From assembly GCA_943787785.1 (NCBI GenBank), contig CALSNT010000003.1:310001-374000 (forward strand): DNA of 64,000 nucleotides, in the 5' to 3' direction. The first letter of the stretch is position 1, and the number at the start of each line of letters is the position of its first letter. Positions 52,563-61,561 of this stretch are shown piece by piece. This DNA comes from an uncultured Paracoccaceae bacterium (GTDB taxonomy: Bacteria; Pseudomonadota; Alphaproteobacteria; Rhodobacterales; Rhodobacteraceae). The position numbers were made by a program, and so were the translations under genes. The notes below the pieces were generated by a model. That model had not been told where the DNA came from, did not search any database, and worked only from the letters and a program-made list of their open reading frames with translations.

Positions 52563-54583
52563 TAACGCCAGAACGGATGCGCAGAAGCAAACAGCCCCTG
52601 CAGTTTTGACAGCGCCCGATTGCTTGAGCCGGGGCGAGGCAGGTCGCCGCTGCTCAGCTGCTCGACAATCACTTCGGGCGGGCAGGGTCGGCGGAGCGCT
52701 GGATCGAAATAGCGCGGGTATCCGATCAGGGTGGCGTGACCCAAACCAAACAGTGACGGGCGCGCCTTGCGCCGCGCCGGAGACTTCGTCAGATCCTGCG
52801 TCAGTCCCCAGCCCGCATAAAATGGCATACCCAGACAGGTCACAGGCTTGCGTCGCAGCAGCGCCTCGAAGCCAAGGGTCGAAGTGATCGTCCAGACTTC
52901 GTCAACCTGCGCCAGCAGATGCAGCGGGTCAGCATTCACAGCGACGACATCCGCCATATCGTGCGCATCGAAGGCCCCGGTTCGCAACCCAGCCTCCACG
53001 TCGGGGTGGGGCTTGAAGGCGATGACGGCGTTGGGATTTGCATCCCGCGCAGCTTGCAACAAATCCTGGTTTGTCCGCGTCAAACCGGCACCCAAAAGGA
53101 CCGATGCATCGTCCTCAACCTGTCCTACGACGAGGATGCGCCGCCCTTTCGGCAGGTCCACCGGCTCGCCATCGAGGTTGTATTTCGATAGTTTTCGCCG
53201 GGTTATTCCGGCGATCAGACGCTCGGCCCGTCGGATCTCCGCATCCGGCAGATCGACCGAGGCCGCAATCAGAGCCTCCAATCGACTCGGACGTTTTGGA
53301 TCATAATAGATGCCCAGATCATCAGCTACGAGGCTCAACGGCGGCACAAGCTCTGCCCCCAGACCGCGCGAGCGCAAGAAGCCATCCTCGACGCGCAGCA
53401 GGGTGGGGGCGGCGCGATGCGCTTCAACTTCTTTCCCGGCCCAAACCAGCAGAGGGCGGTTTTGCGCGGTGGCTTTCTCCACGGCCGCATCCGCGCGATC
53501 CTCAAAGGCGACTGATCCGCCAAACGCCTGTTTCAGATGTCCGCGCTTCCATAGCCGCATCCCTGAGGCGACATATCCACGTCGATCTGTCCGCCACGCC
53601 CGCGCACGCGCAGCCAGCATGCGCGCCACATCCTCGGCTTCGCATAGTCGGTCGAAATGCGGATCGTACCATGTCGGATAAAGCAGCAGCGCCGCCGCGA
53701 CCAACTGAGCTGGCGTCAGCTTGCGGGTCCGCCGCGGCGGCGCGTTTTCATCGGCGCTCAATCCCCATCCGGCATAGAACGGTTGCCCGAAAACGCGGGG
53801 TCGATGCCCCGCTACAATTGCTTCGAACCCCAGTTGCGAGGATACGGTATAGACGCCGACCGCCCCCGCCAGCATCTGCCACGGGCTGACCGGATCGCTT
53901 AGAAATTGGACGCGGCCAACCGCGTCAGATTCTCGGAAATACCCTGTACGGTGCCCGGCGGTTGTTTCGGGATGCGACAAGATTACCACCTGTGCACCGG
54001 GGTGTTCCGCCTGGGCAAAAACAAGCATCTCGGCGAATGTGGCCCGTTTCGCGCCCGACGCCATGACCGCAGCGTCGCCCTCAGTCTGGTCAACGACCAG
54101 CACATAGCCAGGATCAGGAACAGGCAGGGCAGGATCGAAGGCGCTGTATTTCGAGACTCCGTCGCGTTGCAACTGTGCCATCAGATCGCGCGCCCGATTC
54201 AACAGGGCCGTATCGTCAAGCGGATGCGTGGCCAGCAGGACCTCTAGGTCAGATGGCTGCACTGGGTCGAAGTGCGCCCCACGTTCGTCGATCAGCAGGC
54301 CCAGCGGGCGGTCACCGGCCCGACCGGGATGCAGCGAGCGCAGGAACGCATCTTCAATGCGAACCAACGCCGCGCCTGTACGTTCGGCCACCCGCTCTCC
54401 ACGATGCGCCGTCGGGCTGTTCCCCCAAACACCGATGTGGCCATCGGTACCCGGCCAGCCGAGCCGCACATCCCATCCAGCCAAAGCCAGGATGCGTTGC
54501 ACTCGCCGATTTCGCAGAAAACCTGCATTGAAGACATGGAGAGCGCCGCCGACAGACTCGGGTTCACCTCCGCGGCCGCTCAC
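52562..54583 (-). CDS. Capsule polysaccharide lipid-anchor glycosyltransferase, KpsC-like
   Basis: A 673-residue protein with two similar modules, as in KpsC, which builds the beta-Kdo linker on phosphatidylglycerol for group 2 capsules. Module 1 contains EDAFLRSLHPG and SSQLGFEAIVAGHRPRVFGQPFYAGWGL; module 2 contains EDGFLRSRGLGAELVPPLSLVADDLGIYYD and TSTLGFEALLRRKPVTCLGMPFYAGWGL. The paired EDxFLRS and GFEAL...PFYAGWG repeats mark the duplicated glycosyltransferase. It starts 7 bp after the frameshifted export gene, in the same operon direction. Confidence 0.88.
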   Translation of the reverse strand: MSGRGGEPESVGGALHVFNAGFLRNRRVQRILALAGWDVRLGWPGTDGHIGVWGNSPTAHRGERVAERTGAALVRIEDAFLRSLHPGRAGDRPLGLLIDERGAHFDPVQPSDLEVLLATHPLDDTALLNRARDLMAQLQRDGVSKYSAFDPALPVPDPGYVLVVDQTEGDAAVMASGAKRATFAEMLVFAQAEHPGAQVVILSHPETTAGHRTGYFRESDAVGRVQFLSDPVSPWQMLAGAVGVYTVSSQLGFEAIVAGHRPRVFGQPFYAGWGLSADENAPPRRTRKLTPAQLVAAALLLYPTWYDPHFDRLCEAEDVARMLAARARAWRTDRRGYVASGMRLWKRGHLKQAFGGSVAFEDRADAAVEKATAQNRPLLVWAGKEVEAHRAAPTLLRVEDGFLRSRGLGAELVPPLSLVADDLGIYYDPKRPSRLEALIAASVDLPDAEIRRAERLIAGITRRKLSKYNLDGEPVDLPKGRRILVVGQVEDDASVLLGAGLTRTNQDLLQAARDANPNAVIAFKPHPDVEAGLRTGAFDAHDMADVVAVNADPLHLLAQVDEVWTITSTLGFEALLRRKPVTCLGMPFYAGWGLTQDLTKSPARRKARPSLFGLGHATLIGYPRYFDPALRRPCPPEVIVEQLSSGDLPRPGSSNRALSKLQGLFASAHPFWR

Positions 54584-54589
54584 CCCGCG

Positions 54590-55713
54590 TCAGTTCGAGT
54601 TGCCGACGGTCGTCGCATTCACCAGCGAATTCGCCGTGGATGCCGAGTTGGTTAGGGCGGTCAGGACCTTGGCGAACTGAGTGTAAGGAGCCTCGGTCAC
54701 ATAAATCGTATCGCCATCGCGGATCTCGAAATCACGGGCCATGAACATGCCGTTGGGCCGCGTAAGGTTCAGCACATATGTCACCCGTTGCGGCCCGTCC
54801 AGATCATGCCGACGCAGTACTTTGCGGGCGATATATTGCGGCTCATCGCGGAACACGAAAATGCCGGTCGGGTCCGCACCCATTGCGGCCAACCCGCCGA
54901 TCTGGGCCAGCGCCTCGATACCGGTGATCGTACGCTCTTCAAACGTCACCTGCGTTTGCGTGCCCGTCGCACCCAGTGCCGTGAACGAACGTTTGTCCGC
55001 CTCAACCAGAATGCGGTCGCCGCCTCGCAGGGCGATGTCGTTTCGGGCGTTCTGGTACAGATCTTCCAGCCAAATTTTGCCACGATAATTTCCACGGATG
55101 ATGGTAATTTCGGCCACGTCTGGCTCGATCGTCACACCACCAGCGGCTGCCAACATTCCGGTCAACTGACGCGTCGGCCGTTCGATCGGGAAGACGCCTT
55201 GTCCACCAACCTTGCCCAGCAGTGTAACGCTGGCGCCGTCTCCGGCTAGCCGGCGTACCTGTACCTGCGGATCCGGGGTCTGATCTTCCAGCTTTCCGGT
55301 GATGATCCTGCGGATCGCCTCGGGCGAATTGCCAGCCGCGCGGATACGACCAGCGTAAGGGACGAAGATAAAGCCAGCTCCGTCCACCTGAATTTCCTCA
55401 AGAACGGCCGAGTTCGTTCCGGTGCCGGTCAACAGCCCATCATCGACGTTTTCAAAGATTGTGAGGCCCAATGTGTCGCCGGGGTTTATGGTATCCGATC
55501 CCACTACCCCAGCGTTCTGGAATGCGGGATCAAAGCGCAGTGATTGATGCTATTCGCCTCGCGCGTCACATGGTCATCGACCTCAACGACAAAAGAATTG
55601 CCGCTGCGTTGTACGGAACCCTCATAGATCTGCTTTTTCGATGGGCCGACAGCAGGCAGCATCGAACAGGCCGTCACCATAGCCAAAAACAAAACTGCGG
55701 CGAAGGTTTTCAT
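54590..55713 (-). pseudogene. Polysaccharide export lipoprotein (Wza/KpsD-like), frameshifted
   Basis: An outer-membrane SLBB-type export protein in two frames. The N-terminus MKTFAAVLFLAMVTACSML (55713) gives a lipobox with Cys16. The frame then goes off at REANSI (near 55547). The rest (SLRFDPAFQNAGVVGSDTINPGDTLGLTIFEN...) continues in another frame to 54590, with the Poly_export domain and at least two SLBB repeats (ATVLLGKVGGQGVFPIERPT-like, IGGLAAMGADPTGIFVFRDE). A single missing nucleotide near 55545-55551 (ATCAA?TCACTG) explains it. Could be a true mutation or a sequence error. Confidence 0.82.
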
Positions 55714-55827
55714 TCGCCGCGTGTGTGGATTTTCCACGCTATCTGCCTCCAAAATTGCGCTTTTGCGCTTATTTTTACGCGTTTCAACCAGATTACCGTC
55801 AGATTTTTCTCGAATCCAGCATTCGTT

Positions 55828-57138
55828 TCATGTCGCGCGACCTTGCGCGTGTAACTGTTGCCGGGGCGCAGCGGTGCCTTGGTTCAAGGCGTCATAAGGA
55901 TCATCGGCCAAAAGCATCATATCGACAACCAGACGCAGCAGTTGGCGACGCCCGCGCAGCGAGTAAAAACCACCCGCTACCTGGCTGGTTTCCAGCAAAA
56001 ATTGGCGGAAATCCTGATAGGCTAAGCGATCCGGGCGTTTAGGGTCGGCAAAAAACGCGTCCACCGGCTGATCCGAGACCAATTCGGGTTTGGCATAGAC
56101 CGCCGAGCCAAACGACCTCAGCGGCAACCCCCGGTAGAGAACTTGCTGTCCGGAAGTAGAATTCACGGTCACTGCGCTGCGCGCGTGATCCAGCAGCCGT
56201 GCCAGCTTGCCGCCGCGCAGAAAATGTACCCGTCCGGCAATCCCGGCCTGACGTGCTGCGCGGAACAGCGCCGCGCGAGGATTGCCGCGCCCGTCCTCCA
56301 GAGGATGTGCTTTGACGACCAAATGGTGATGGCCGGGCGCGCCCGCGGCGAAACCGTTCACCACCGCCGTCAGAAACTCGGCACTGTCAGCAAAGCCTGA
56401 GTGCGCCAGAAAGCTGGCGTCGTGATCCAACTGAAGCAGCACTACGTGATATGGGAATCCGCCGCGCCGAACGCGCGCCGTCGCAATCGCACGCTCGGCC
56501 CGAAGCCATGGCATAAGAAGCAAACGTTTGAGATACAGCCTAAATTCCGCTGAAACCGGGATGCTGCGATGTGTCTTCAGCGCCCGATATCGCCCGTTCG
56601 CGCACAGAACAAAGGCATGGTAGAGCGCGCCATAAAAAATGTGCTGACGCATGTCGCCCCAATGATCCGGGATCTCCATCGGTTCGTGATCTGCGCGGTG
56701 CAGCCGGGCGCGGATTTCGTCTATCGAGAAGTTTATCAGCCGCGAATGTCCGTTTGCGCCACCCCGCTCGTAGGTGACCCAGAACGGGCGCAGATAACCT
56801 TCTTCGAACACATGCACCGTGATGCCTTGGTCACGCGCGATTTCGACCGCCCGCGCGTGCACCGGTCGGCTGTCACCATAGAGCACCACATCGGTGATCG
56901 CGTGATCGGTGAGCAGTCCGGTCAGGGTATCCGGCCAGTCCTCCAGTGTTTTCGTAAAGGGGATATAGCGCGATGTGTCGCCCCAGAACGCCTGATCGCC
57001 CCGGTTAAAACCAACGCGCAGTGTCTGTGCACCTGCGGCGCGCAGCATCCGGGAAAGACGGCTGAAAAACGGACCATGAGGGCCCTGCAGGAACAGAAAT
57101 CGGCGGTTATCGCCCGTGATTTTGGACACGCTTACCAT
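55828..57138 (-). CDS. Capsule polysaccharide glycosyltransferase, KpsS-like
   Basis: A 436-residue Capsule_synth-type protein starting MVSVSKITGDNRRFLFLQGPHGPFF. FLQGPHGPFFSRLSRMLR, VVLYGDSRPVHARAVEIA with FEEGYLRPFWVTYERGG, and VKAHPLEDG...VTVNSTSGQQVLYRGLPLRSFG match KpsS, which adds the first Kdo to phosphatidylglycerol before KpsC extends it. It lies 114 bp upstream of the export lipoprotein. No KpsM/T ABC transporter is present in the window. Confidence 0.88.
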   Translation of the reverse strand: MVSVSKITGDNRRFLFLQGPHGPFFSRLSRMLRAAGAQTLRVGFNRGDQAFWGDTSRYIPFTKTLEDWPDTLTGLLTDHAITDVVLYGDSRPVHARAVEIARDQGITVHVFEEGYLRPFWVTYERGGANGHSRLINFSIDEIRARLHRADHEPMEIPDHWGDMRQHIFYGALYHAFVLCANGRYRALKTHRSIPVSAEFRLYLKRLLLMPWLRAERAIATARVRRGGFPYHVVLLQLDHDASFLAHSGFADSAEFLTAVVNGFAAGAPGHHHLVVKAHPLEDGRGNPRAALFRAARQAGIAGRVHFLRGGKLARLLDHARSAVTVNSTSGQQVLYRGLPLRSFGSAVYAKPELVSDQPVDAFFADPKRPDRLAYQDFRQFLLETSQVAGGFYSLRGRRQLLRLVVDMMLLADDPYDALNQGTAAPRQQLHAQGRAT

Positions 57139-57266
57139 ACTGTCGGGTCTTTTGCGGTGCTTGGCCGTGCCTGTCACGTAGATTCTCACGCCGCGAACCG
57201 AAGGCACTGACCTTGCTCTTGGCGGCTTAGCATGGCTATTTCGCCGCATACGGCAGAGGGCATGGC

Positions 57267-57872
57267 ATGTTCACAGGTATCATCACCGACATCGGCACCG
57301 TTTTGGCGAGCGAAAAACGCGGCGACCTGCGTGTGCGGATCGCCACCAGTTATGACATTGAGGGCATCGACATCGGTGCGTCGATTGCCTGCGATGGCGT
57401 GTGCCTAACCGTGGTGGCCAAGGGCGCTGCGCCACAGGGCTGGTTCGATGTCGATATTTCCGCCGAGACGGTTTCGGCCACCAACGTCGGCCAAAGTGGC
57501 TGGCCGGTCGGTGATAAGATCAATCTGGAACGTGCGTTGAGGGTCGGTGATGAGTTGGGCGGTCACATTGTTTCCGGCCACGTTGATGGCCAAGCCGAGG
57601 TGGTGGGGATAACGCCCGAAGGTGACAGCACCCGTTTCTCGTTTCGTGTCCCCGCAGCGCTGGCAAAATTCATCGCGCCGAAAGGCTCGGTCGCACTGAA
57701 CGGGACATCTCTGACGGTGAACGAGGTGGACGGGGCGACCTTCGGCGTCAACATCATCCCGCACACGCAGAAGGTGACGACCTGGGGGCAGGTGAAGATG
57801 GGCGATCAGGTGAACGTCGAGATCGATACGCTGGCGCGCTATGTCGCCCGACTTGCCGAGGTGGCGGGATGA
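57267..57872 (+). CDS. ribE: Riboflavin synthase, alpha subunit
   Basis: Dismutates lumazine to riboflavin. The 201-residue protein has the two barrel repeats: MFTGIITDIGTVLASEKRGDLRV with SIACDGVCLTVV, and VSGHVDGQAEVVGITPEGDSTRF with KGSVALNGTSLTVNEV. Its start is 128 bp from the divergent KpsS-like gene, so a promoter must lie between them. It overlaps the next gene by 4 nt. Confidence 0.96.
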   Translation: MFTGIITDIGTVLASEKRGDLRVRIATSYDIEGIDIGASIACDGVCLTVVAKGAAPQGWFDVDISAETVSATNVGQSGWPVGDKINLERALRVGDELGGHIVSGHVDGQAEVVGITPEGDSTRFSFRVPAALAKFIAPKGSVALNGTSLTVNEVDGATFGVNIIPHTQKVTTWGQVKMGDQVNVEIDTLARYVARLAEVAG

Positions 57873-58447
57873 GCGTGATTGGCCACAACAACGGCCCCGC
57901 GATGGGGCAGGGGCGCGGATGGCGGACCTATTGCTGGCGCGCGGCGCGTCGTGAGTTGCTGCCGCATATGCCGCTGAACGTTGTGCGCCGCCGCGTGAAA
58001 CGGGCCGCGGAACTGGGCCTCGCCTATCCGGCCTATGCCCGCATTCACGCGACAGCCGGCCGCGATATCCTGGCGTTTCTGTTTTCCACCAATGCGTTGC
58101 AGATCATACGCGACACTGACCCCTTGCCAGGCGATCGCGCGGAGTTTCTGAACGCTCAACAGGCCTGCGCAACGCTCTCGCTGGCACATCCGCCGTTAGA
58201 ACCGGACTCGGTTGCACGGCGTCTGTCGCTGGCGACAGGCCGCGAGGTTACCGCACGCCGTGCGCCGCCAGCATTTGCGAATTGGGCCGAGGTTCGCGCA
58301 GCGGTTCGGACTCCGGCGCTGGCAGTCAGCCTGCCTGCGGATTCGGTTCTTGTTGTCGGCGACACATCGTTGGAGCGTGACTGGTGCGCAGCCGCTGCCA
58401 TGGCGGGCTACCTGTCTGCCGATCAGGTCTTCGCGCAGCCGATCTGA
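57869..58447 (+). CDS. Unknown protein inside the riboflavin operon
   Basis: A 192-residue protein starting MSVIGHNNGPAMGQGRGWRTY, overlapping ribE by 4 nt (ATGA) and ending 73 bp before ribB. The first 45 residues are rich in Arg and aromatic residues (RTYCWRAARRELLPHMPLNVVRRRVKRA), and the C-terminal half looks globular (VLVVGDTSLERDWCAAAAMAGYLSAD). I do not recognise a family. Position and coupling suggest a role near flavin synthesis or use. Confidence 0.65.
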   Translation: MSVIGHNNGPAMGQGRGWRTYCWRAARRELLPHMPLNVVRRRVKRAAELGLAYPAYARIHATAGRDILAFLFSTNALQIIRDTDPLPGDRAEFLNAQQACATLSLAHPPLEPDSVARRLSLATGREVTARRAPPAFANWAEVRAAVRTPALAVSLPADSVLVVGDTSLERDWCAAAAMAGYLSADQVFAQPI

Positions 58448-58520
58448 CGCACCGCTGCCTCTGGCCATCCTCGGCGCACCGGGATATGCCGCCCTTCGCA
58501 ACTGCCGGATACGAAGAGCT

Positions 58521-59630
58521 ATGAAAGACGATCTGGACCCGAACTGGACCGACGCTGTTTCTTCCATTGAAGAAATCATCGAGGACGCCCGCAATGGCCG
58601 GATGTTCATTCTGGTCGACCATGAGGATCGCGAGAACGAAGGCGATCTGGTGATCCCGGCGCAAATGGCCACGCCCGAGGCGATCAACTTTATGGCGATG
58701 CACGGGCGCGGGCTGATCTGCCTGACGCTGCCGGGAGAGCGTTGTGACGCATTGGGCCTGCCGCTGATGGCCTCGTACAATTCCTCGCGCCATGAAACTG
58801 CCTTTACGATTTCGATCGAAGCGCGCGAGGGCGTGACCACCGGCATTTCAGCCCACGACCGGGCGCGGACGGTATCTGTGGCGATTGACAGCGGGGCGAC
58901 CTCGGCCGACATCGCGACACCGGGCCACGTTTTCCCGCTGCGCGCTCGTGAAGGCGGCGTGCTGGTGCGGGCTGGGCATACGGAGGCGGCGGTGGATATT
59001 TCCCGGCTCGCCGGGTTGAACCCGTCGGGTGTGATCTGCGAGATCATGAAGGAAGACGGCACCATGGCGCGGCTGCCCGATCTGGTCGCCTTTGCGCAGT
59101 TGCACAGCCTGAAGATCGGCACCATCAGCGACCTGATCGCCTATCGCCGACGCAACGACAATTTGGTGCGTGAGCGGGACGTGCAGACGATCCACTCGGA
59201 GTTCGGCGGCGACTGGATGCTGCGGATCTACACCGATGAAACGCAGGGTGCTGAGCATATCGCGTTGATAAAAGGCGATATCTCGACTGATGAGCCGGTC
59301 CTGGTACGGATGCACGCGCTGGACCCGCTGTTGGACGTGGTCGGGACAGGCGGGCCGGGGCGTGCTGCTGAGTTTGGCCACGCGATGCAATTGATTGCAG
59401 ACGAGGGGCGCGGAGTTCTGGTGTTATTGCGCGATTTACACATGAAACTTGCGCTGAAGGATGAAGTCTCGCCACAGACTCTGCGCCAGTACGGGCTGGG
59501 CGCGCAGATCCTGTCATCGCTTGGCTTGTCGCAGCTGATTTTGCTGACGAATTCTCCGTCGCCGAAGGTGGTCGGGCTGGAAGGCTATGGCTTGTCCATC
59601 GAAGGCACACGCCGGATAACCGAGGGCTGA
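58521..59630 (+). CDS. ribB: 3,4-dihydroxy-2-butanone-4-phosphate synthase with degenerate RibA domain
   Basis: The 369-residue protein makes the four-carbon precursor of lumazine. The N-terminal domain (1-~210) holds LVDHEDRENEGDLVIPAQ, SRHETAFTISIEAREGVTTGISAHDRA and GHVFPLRAREGGVLVRAGHTEAAVDI, complete for RibB. The C-terminal domain (~215-369) resembles GTP cyclohydrolase II, but at the zinc site the usual Cys-Cys/Cys pattern is replaced by VRMHALDPLLDVVGTGG with no cysteine, so RibA activity should be lost. Start ATG 58521; the longer frame is not supported. It precedes ribH by 3 nt. Confidence 0.9.
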   Translation: MKDDLDPNWTDAVSSIEEIIEDARNGRMFILVDHEDRENEGDLVIPAQMATPEAINFMAMHGRGLICLTLPGERCDALGLPLMASYNSSRHETAFTISIEAREGVTTGISAHDRARTVSVAIDSGATSADIATPGHVFPLRAREGGVLVRAGHTEAAVDISRLAGLNPSGVICEIMKEDGTMARLPDLVAFAQLHSLKIGTISDLIAYRRRNDNLVRERDVQTIHSEFGGDWMLRIYTDETQGAEHIALIKGDISTDEPVLVRMHALDPLLDVVGTGGPGRAAEFGHAMQLIADEGRGVLVLLRDLHMKLALKDEVSPQTLRQYGLGAQILSSLGLSQLILLTNSPSPKVVGLEGYGLSIEGTRRITEG

Positions 59631-59633
59631 GGT

Positions 59634-60173
59634 ATGGCAAAAACCGAAGATTCATTGGCGCTGCCGACGTTCGACAAGCCGGTCAAGGTTCTGATTGTGT
59701 GTGCTCCATATTATCGAAGTGTCGCCAATAACTTGATGGCTGGAGCGAAAGCAACACTCGAGGGTGCGGATGCTGCGTATGAGGTGGTCGAGGTTCCGGG
59801 CGCGTTGGAAGTGCCACCTGCAATTCGAATTGCCTTTCGACAGTCCAATTTCGATGGCTTCGTTGCCTTAGGCTGCGTCATCCGGGGTGAGACGACTCAT
59901 TACGACACCGTCTGCAATGACAGCAGCCGGGCGCTGACCCTGCTGGGGCTAGAGGGCGCGAATATCGGGAATGGCATTCTGACGGTTGAGAACATCGCTC
60001 AGGCCGAGGTGCGCGCGGACCCCAAGGCGATGAACAAGGGCGGCGGCGCGGCTGCGGCGGCGTTGCATCTGATTGCGCTGGAACGCCGCTGGGGTGAGAG
60101 CAAACAGGGTATCGGGTTCCGCAATCTTGATAGCTATCAGGTGGCTGATGATGATGGATCATCCATCGCATGA
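59634..60173 (+). CDS. ribH: 6,7-dimethyl-8-ribityllumazine synthase
   Basis: Condenses the RibB product with the pyrimidine amine. The 179-residue protein shows VLIVCAPYYRSVANNLMAGA, VEVPGALEVPPAI and FVALGCVIRGETTHYDTVCNDSSRALTLLGLE, the family core; Arg and His of the active site are in IRGETTHYD. It overlaps nusB by 4 nt. Confidence 0.95.
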   Translation: MAKTEDSLALPTFDKPVKVLIVCAPYYRSVANNLMAGAKATLEGADAAYEVVEVPGALEVPPAIRIAFRQSNFDGFVALGCVIRGETTHYDTVCNDSSRALTLLGLEGANIGNGILTVENIAQAEVRADPKAMNKGGGAAAAALHLIALERRWGESKQGIGFRNLDSYQVADDDGSSIA

Positions 60174-60625
60174 GCAAAAAGCGGCAAATGAAGTCGGCTG
60201 CACGGTTCTTTGCTGTGCAGGCGCTGTTCCAGATGGAAGCTTCGGACCAAACGTTGGACGAGGTTCAGCGCCAGTTTGAGGATCTGCGGTTTGGCGAGCA
60301 CTTCGACGACTATGACATGGCCGAAGGAGATCCGGCCCACTTCCGCGCGCTGACCGAAAAAGCTCTGGAAGATCAGGGTGCTATCGACCAGATGACCGAT
60401 CGTGCTCTGGTTGAAAAATGGCCCATCGCCCGGATTGATCCGACCTTAAGGGCGCTGTTTCGGGCTGCAGGGGCTGAACTGCTGTTGGCGGAGACGCCGC
60501 CCAAAGTGGTCATCACCGAATATGTTGATGTTGCCAAAGCGTTTTTCCCCGATGGGCGAGAGCCGAAATTCGTCAATGCGGTTCTGGATCACATGGCGCG
60601 CGAGGCGCGCCCAGAGGCGTTCTGA
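60170..60625 (+). CDS. nusB: Transcription antitermination factor NusB
   Basis: Binds boxA RNA with S10 to support rRNA transcription. A 151-residue all-helical protein; AARFFAVQALFQMEASDQTLDEV at the N-terminus and INEYVDVAKAF-type C-terminal helix (VITEYVDVAKAFFPDGREPKFVNAVLDHMAR) are typical. It is the last gene of the riboflavin-nusB operon and is followed by a paired gene-end inverted repeat. Confidence 0.94.
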   Translation: MSKKRQMKSAARFFAVQALFQMEASDQTLDEVQRQFEDLRFGEHFDDYDMAEGDPAHFRALTEKALEDQGAIDQMTDRALVEKWPIARIDPTLRALFRAAGAELLLAETPPKVVITEYVDVAKAFFPDGREPKFVNAVLDHMAREARPEAF

Positions 60626-60638
60626 GACGAGATTTAAT

Positions 60639-60720
60639 GCCTCAGGCGGGGATATTTCCGGGCCAATGATGGCTGCAAGCCAGGCTCCATCACTAACCCA
60701 TAAATATCCCCGCCGGAGGC
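60639..60720. terminator. Paired gene-end motif (inverted repeat) between converging genes
   Basis: Left arm GCCTCAGGCGGGGATATTT (60639-60657) and right arm AAATATCCCCGCCGGAGGC (60702-60720) match in 18 of 19 positions around a 44-bp spacer. Each arm is the lineage's gene-end motif facing one of the converging genes (nusB and the ClpP-like gene), so together they could form one long bidirectional terminator stem. Confidence 0.7.
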
Positions 60721-60736
60721 ATTTTTCGCTTTTGGA

Positions 60737-61561
60737 TCAATCTTCTAGGGCAGTAACCAGCTTGTAGGTTTCAAGCTCTTCCGGAACGAGTAGGTAGATC
60801 TCATCCGGCGGCGTCACCATGGCATGTTGCATCACCAAAGGGTCGATGCCCATCTCGTTGAGATAGCTCATAACTTCGGCCTGTCCGCGCTGCACATCTT
60901 CCACGGCCATGAAAGCGGGCAGGATGGTGTTTTCGCCGAAATAGTGCTGGTGGACGCCGACCCAGGCGTCCGGGTGGACGGCACGTTCGACCCCTGCGGC
61001 CAGCACGTAGGGGCACGCGGACAGGCAGATATCGACGGCGCCCATGGCTGTGTTAATCCCTGCGTCACGGACGGCGCGACCGATCGCGAGCGCGTCGCTG
61101 ACCGAGCCTCCGGGGCTGCGCAGCCAGATGCGGTTTGGCGGGCTGCGAAGCGTCTGCAAATGGTCGGCAAAACGTATGGCATCGCCGACTGCGATGGTTC
61201 CGGTCAGGGACAGGGCGGCGTCGGTGCCGCTGCCGACGGTTGCAAATTCGAGACGGTCCGGGAGTTCGCCGGTCTCAGGATAGGGGCGGTCACCGGGCGT
61301 GGTCGACGGGCGGGCAGGCAGTCGCCCCGGCGAGAAGCGGCGGGTTTGGTCGCCGGGGCGCACCGGCTCGCTGATGCGCGGAGCGCCGGTGCCGGGCCAG
61401 GCGAGGCTGGAGAAGCCAGCGCCAGCCAAGTCGCGCCCGACCAGGATGCCGGCCATGATGATCTGGCTAACGAAGATCCACCGGATGACGCGGCGCGCCA
61501 TTGGGCGAGATCTGCGCCCGTCCGGTTGGTCCGGCTCAGCGGGAACGGCGACGTCGCTCAT
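60737..61561 (-). CDS. ClpP/crotonase-fold membrane-anchored protein (COG3904-like)
   Basis: A 274-residue protein with one N-terminal helix (VIRWIFVSQIIMAGILVG, ~25-42) and an extracytoplasmic Pro-rich linker. The ClpP-like domain (~95-270) shows IRFADHLQTLRSPPNRIWLRSPGGSVSDALAIGRAVRDAG, then VDICLSACPYVLAAGVERAVHPDAWVGVHQHYF. The Ser in CLSACPY and following His would be the catalytic pair of a SohB/ClpP-like protease. Its start overlaps the stop of the upstream membrane gene by 4 nt. Confidence 0.8.
   Translation of the reverse strand: MSDVAVPAEPDQPDGRRSRPMARRVIRWIFVSQIIMAGILVGRDLAGAGFSSLAWPGTGAPRISEPVRPGDQTRRFSPGRLPARPSTTPGDRPYPETGELPDRLEFATVGSGTDAALSLTGTIAVGDAIRFADHLQTLRSPPNRIWLRSPGGSVSDALAIGRAVRDAGINTAMGAVDICLSACPYVLAAGVERAVHPDAWVGVHQHYFGENTILPAFMAVEDVQRGQAEVMSYLNEMGIDPLVMQHAMVTPPDEIYLLVPEELETYKLVTALED

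Noticed and set aside
57139-57266. FMN riboswitch upstream of ribE
   Set aside because: The conserved RFN blocks (AGGGGC...GGTG...CCGGCGGT) are not present here, nor upstream of ribD or ribB.
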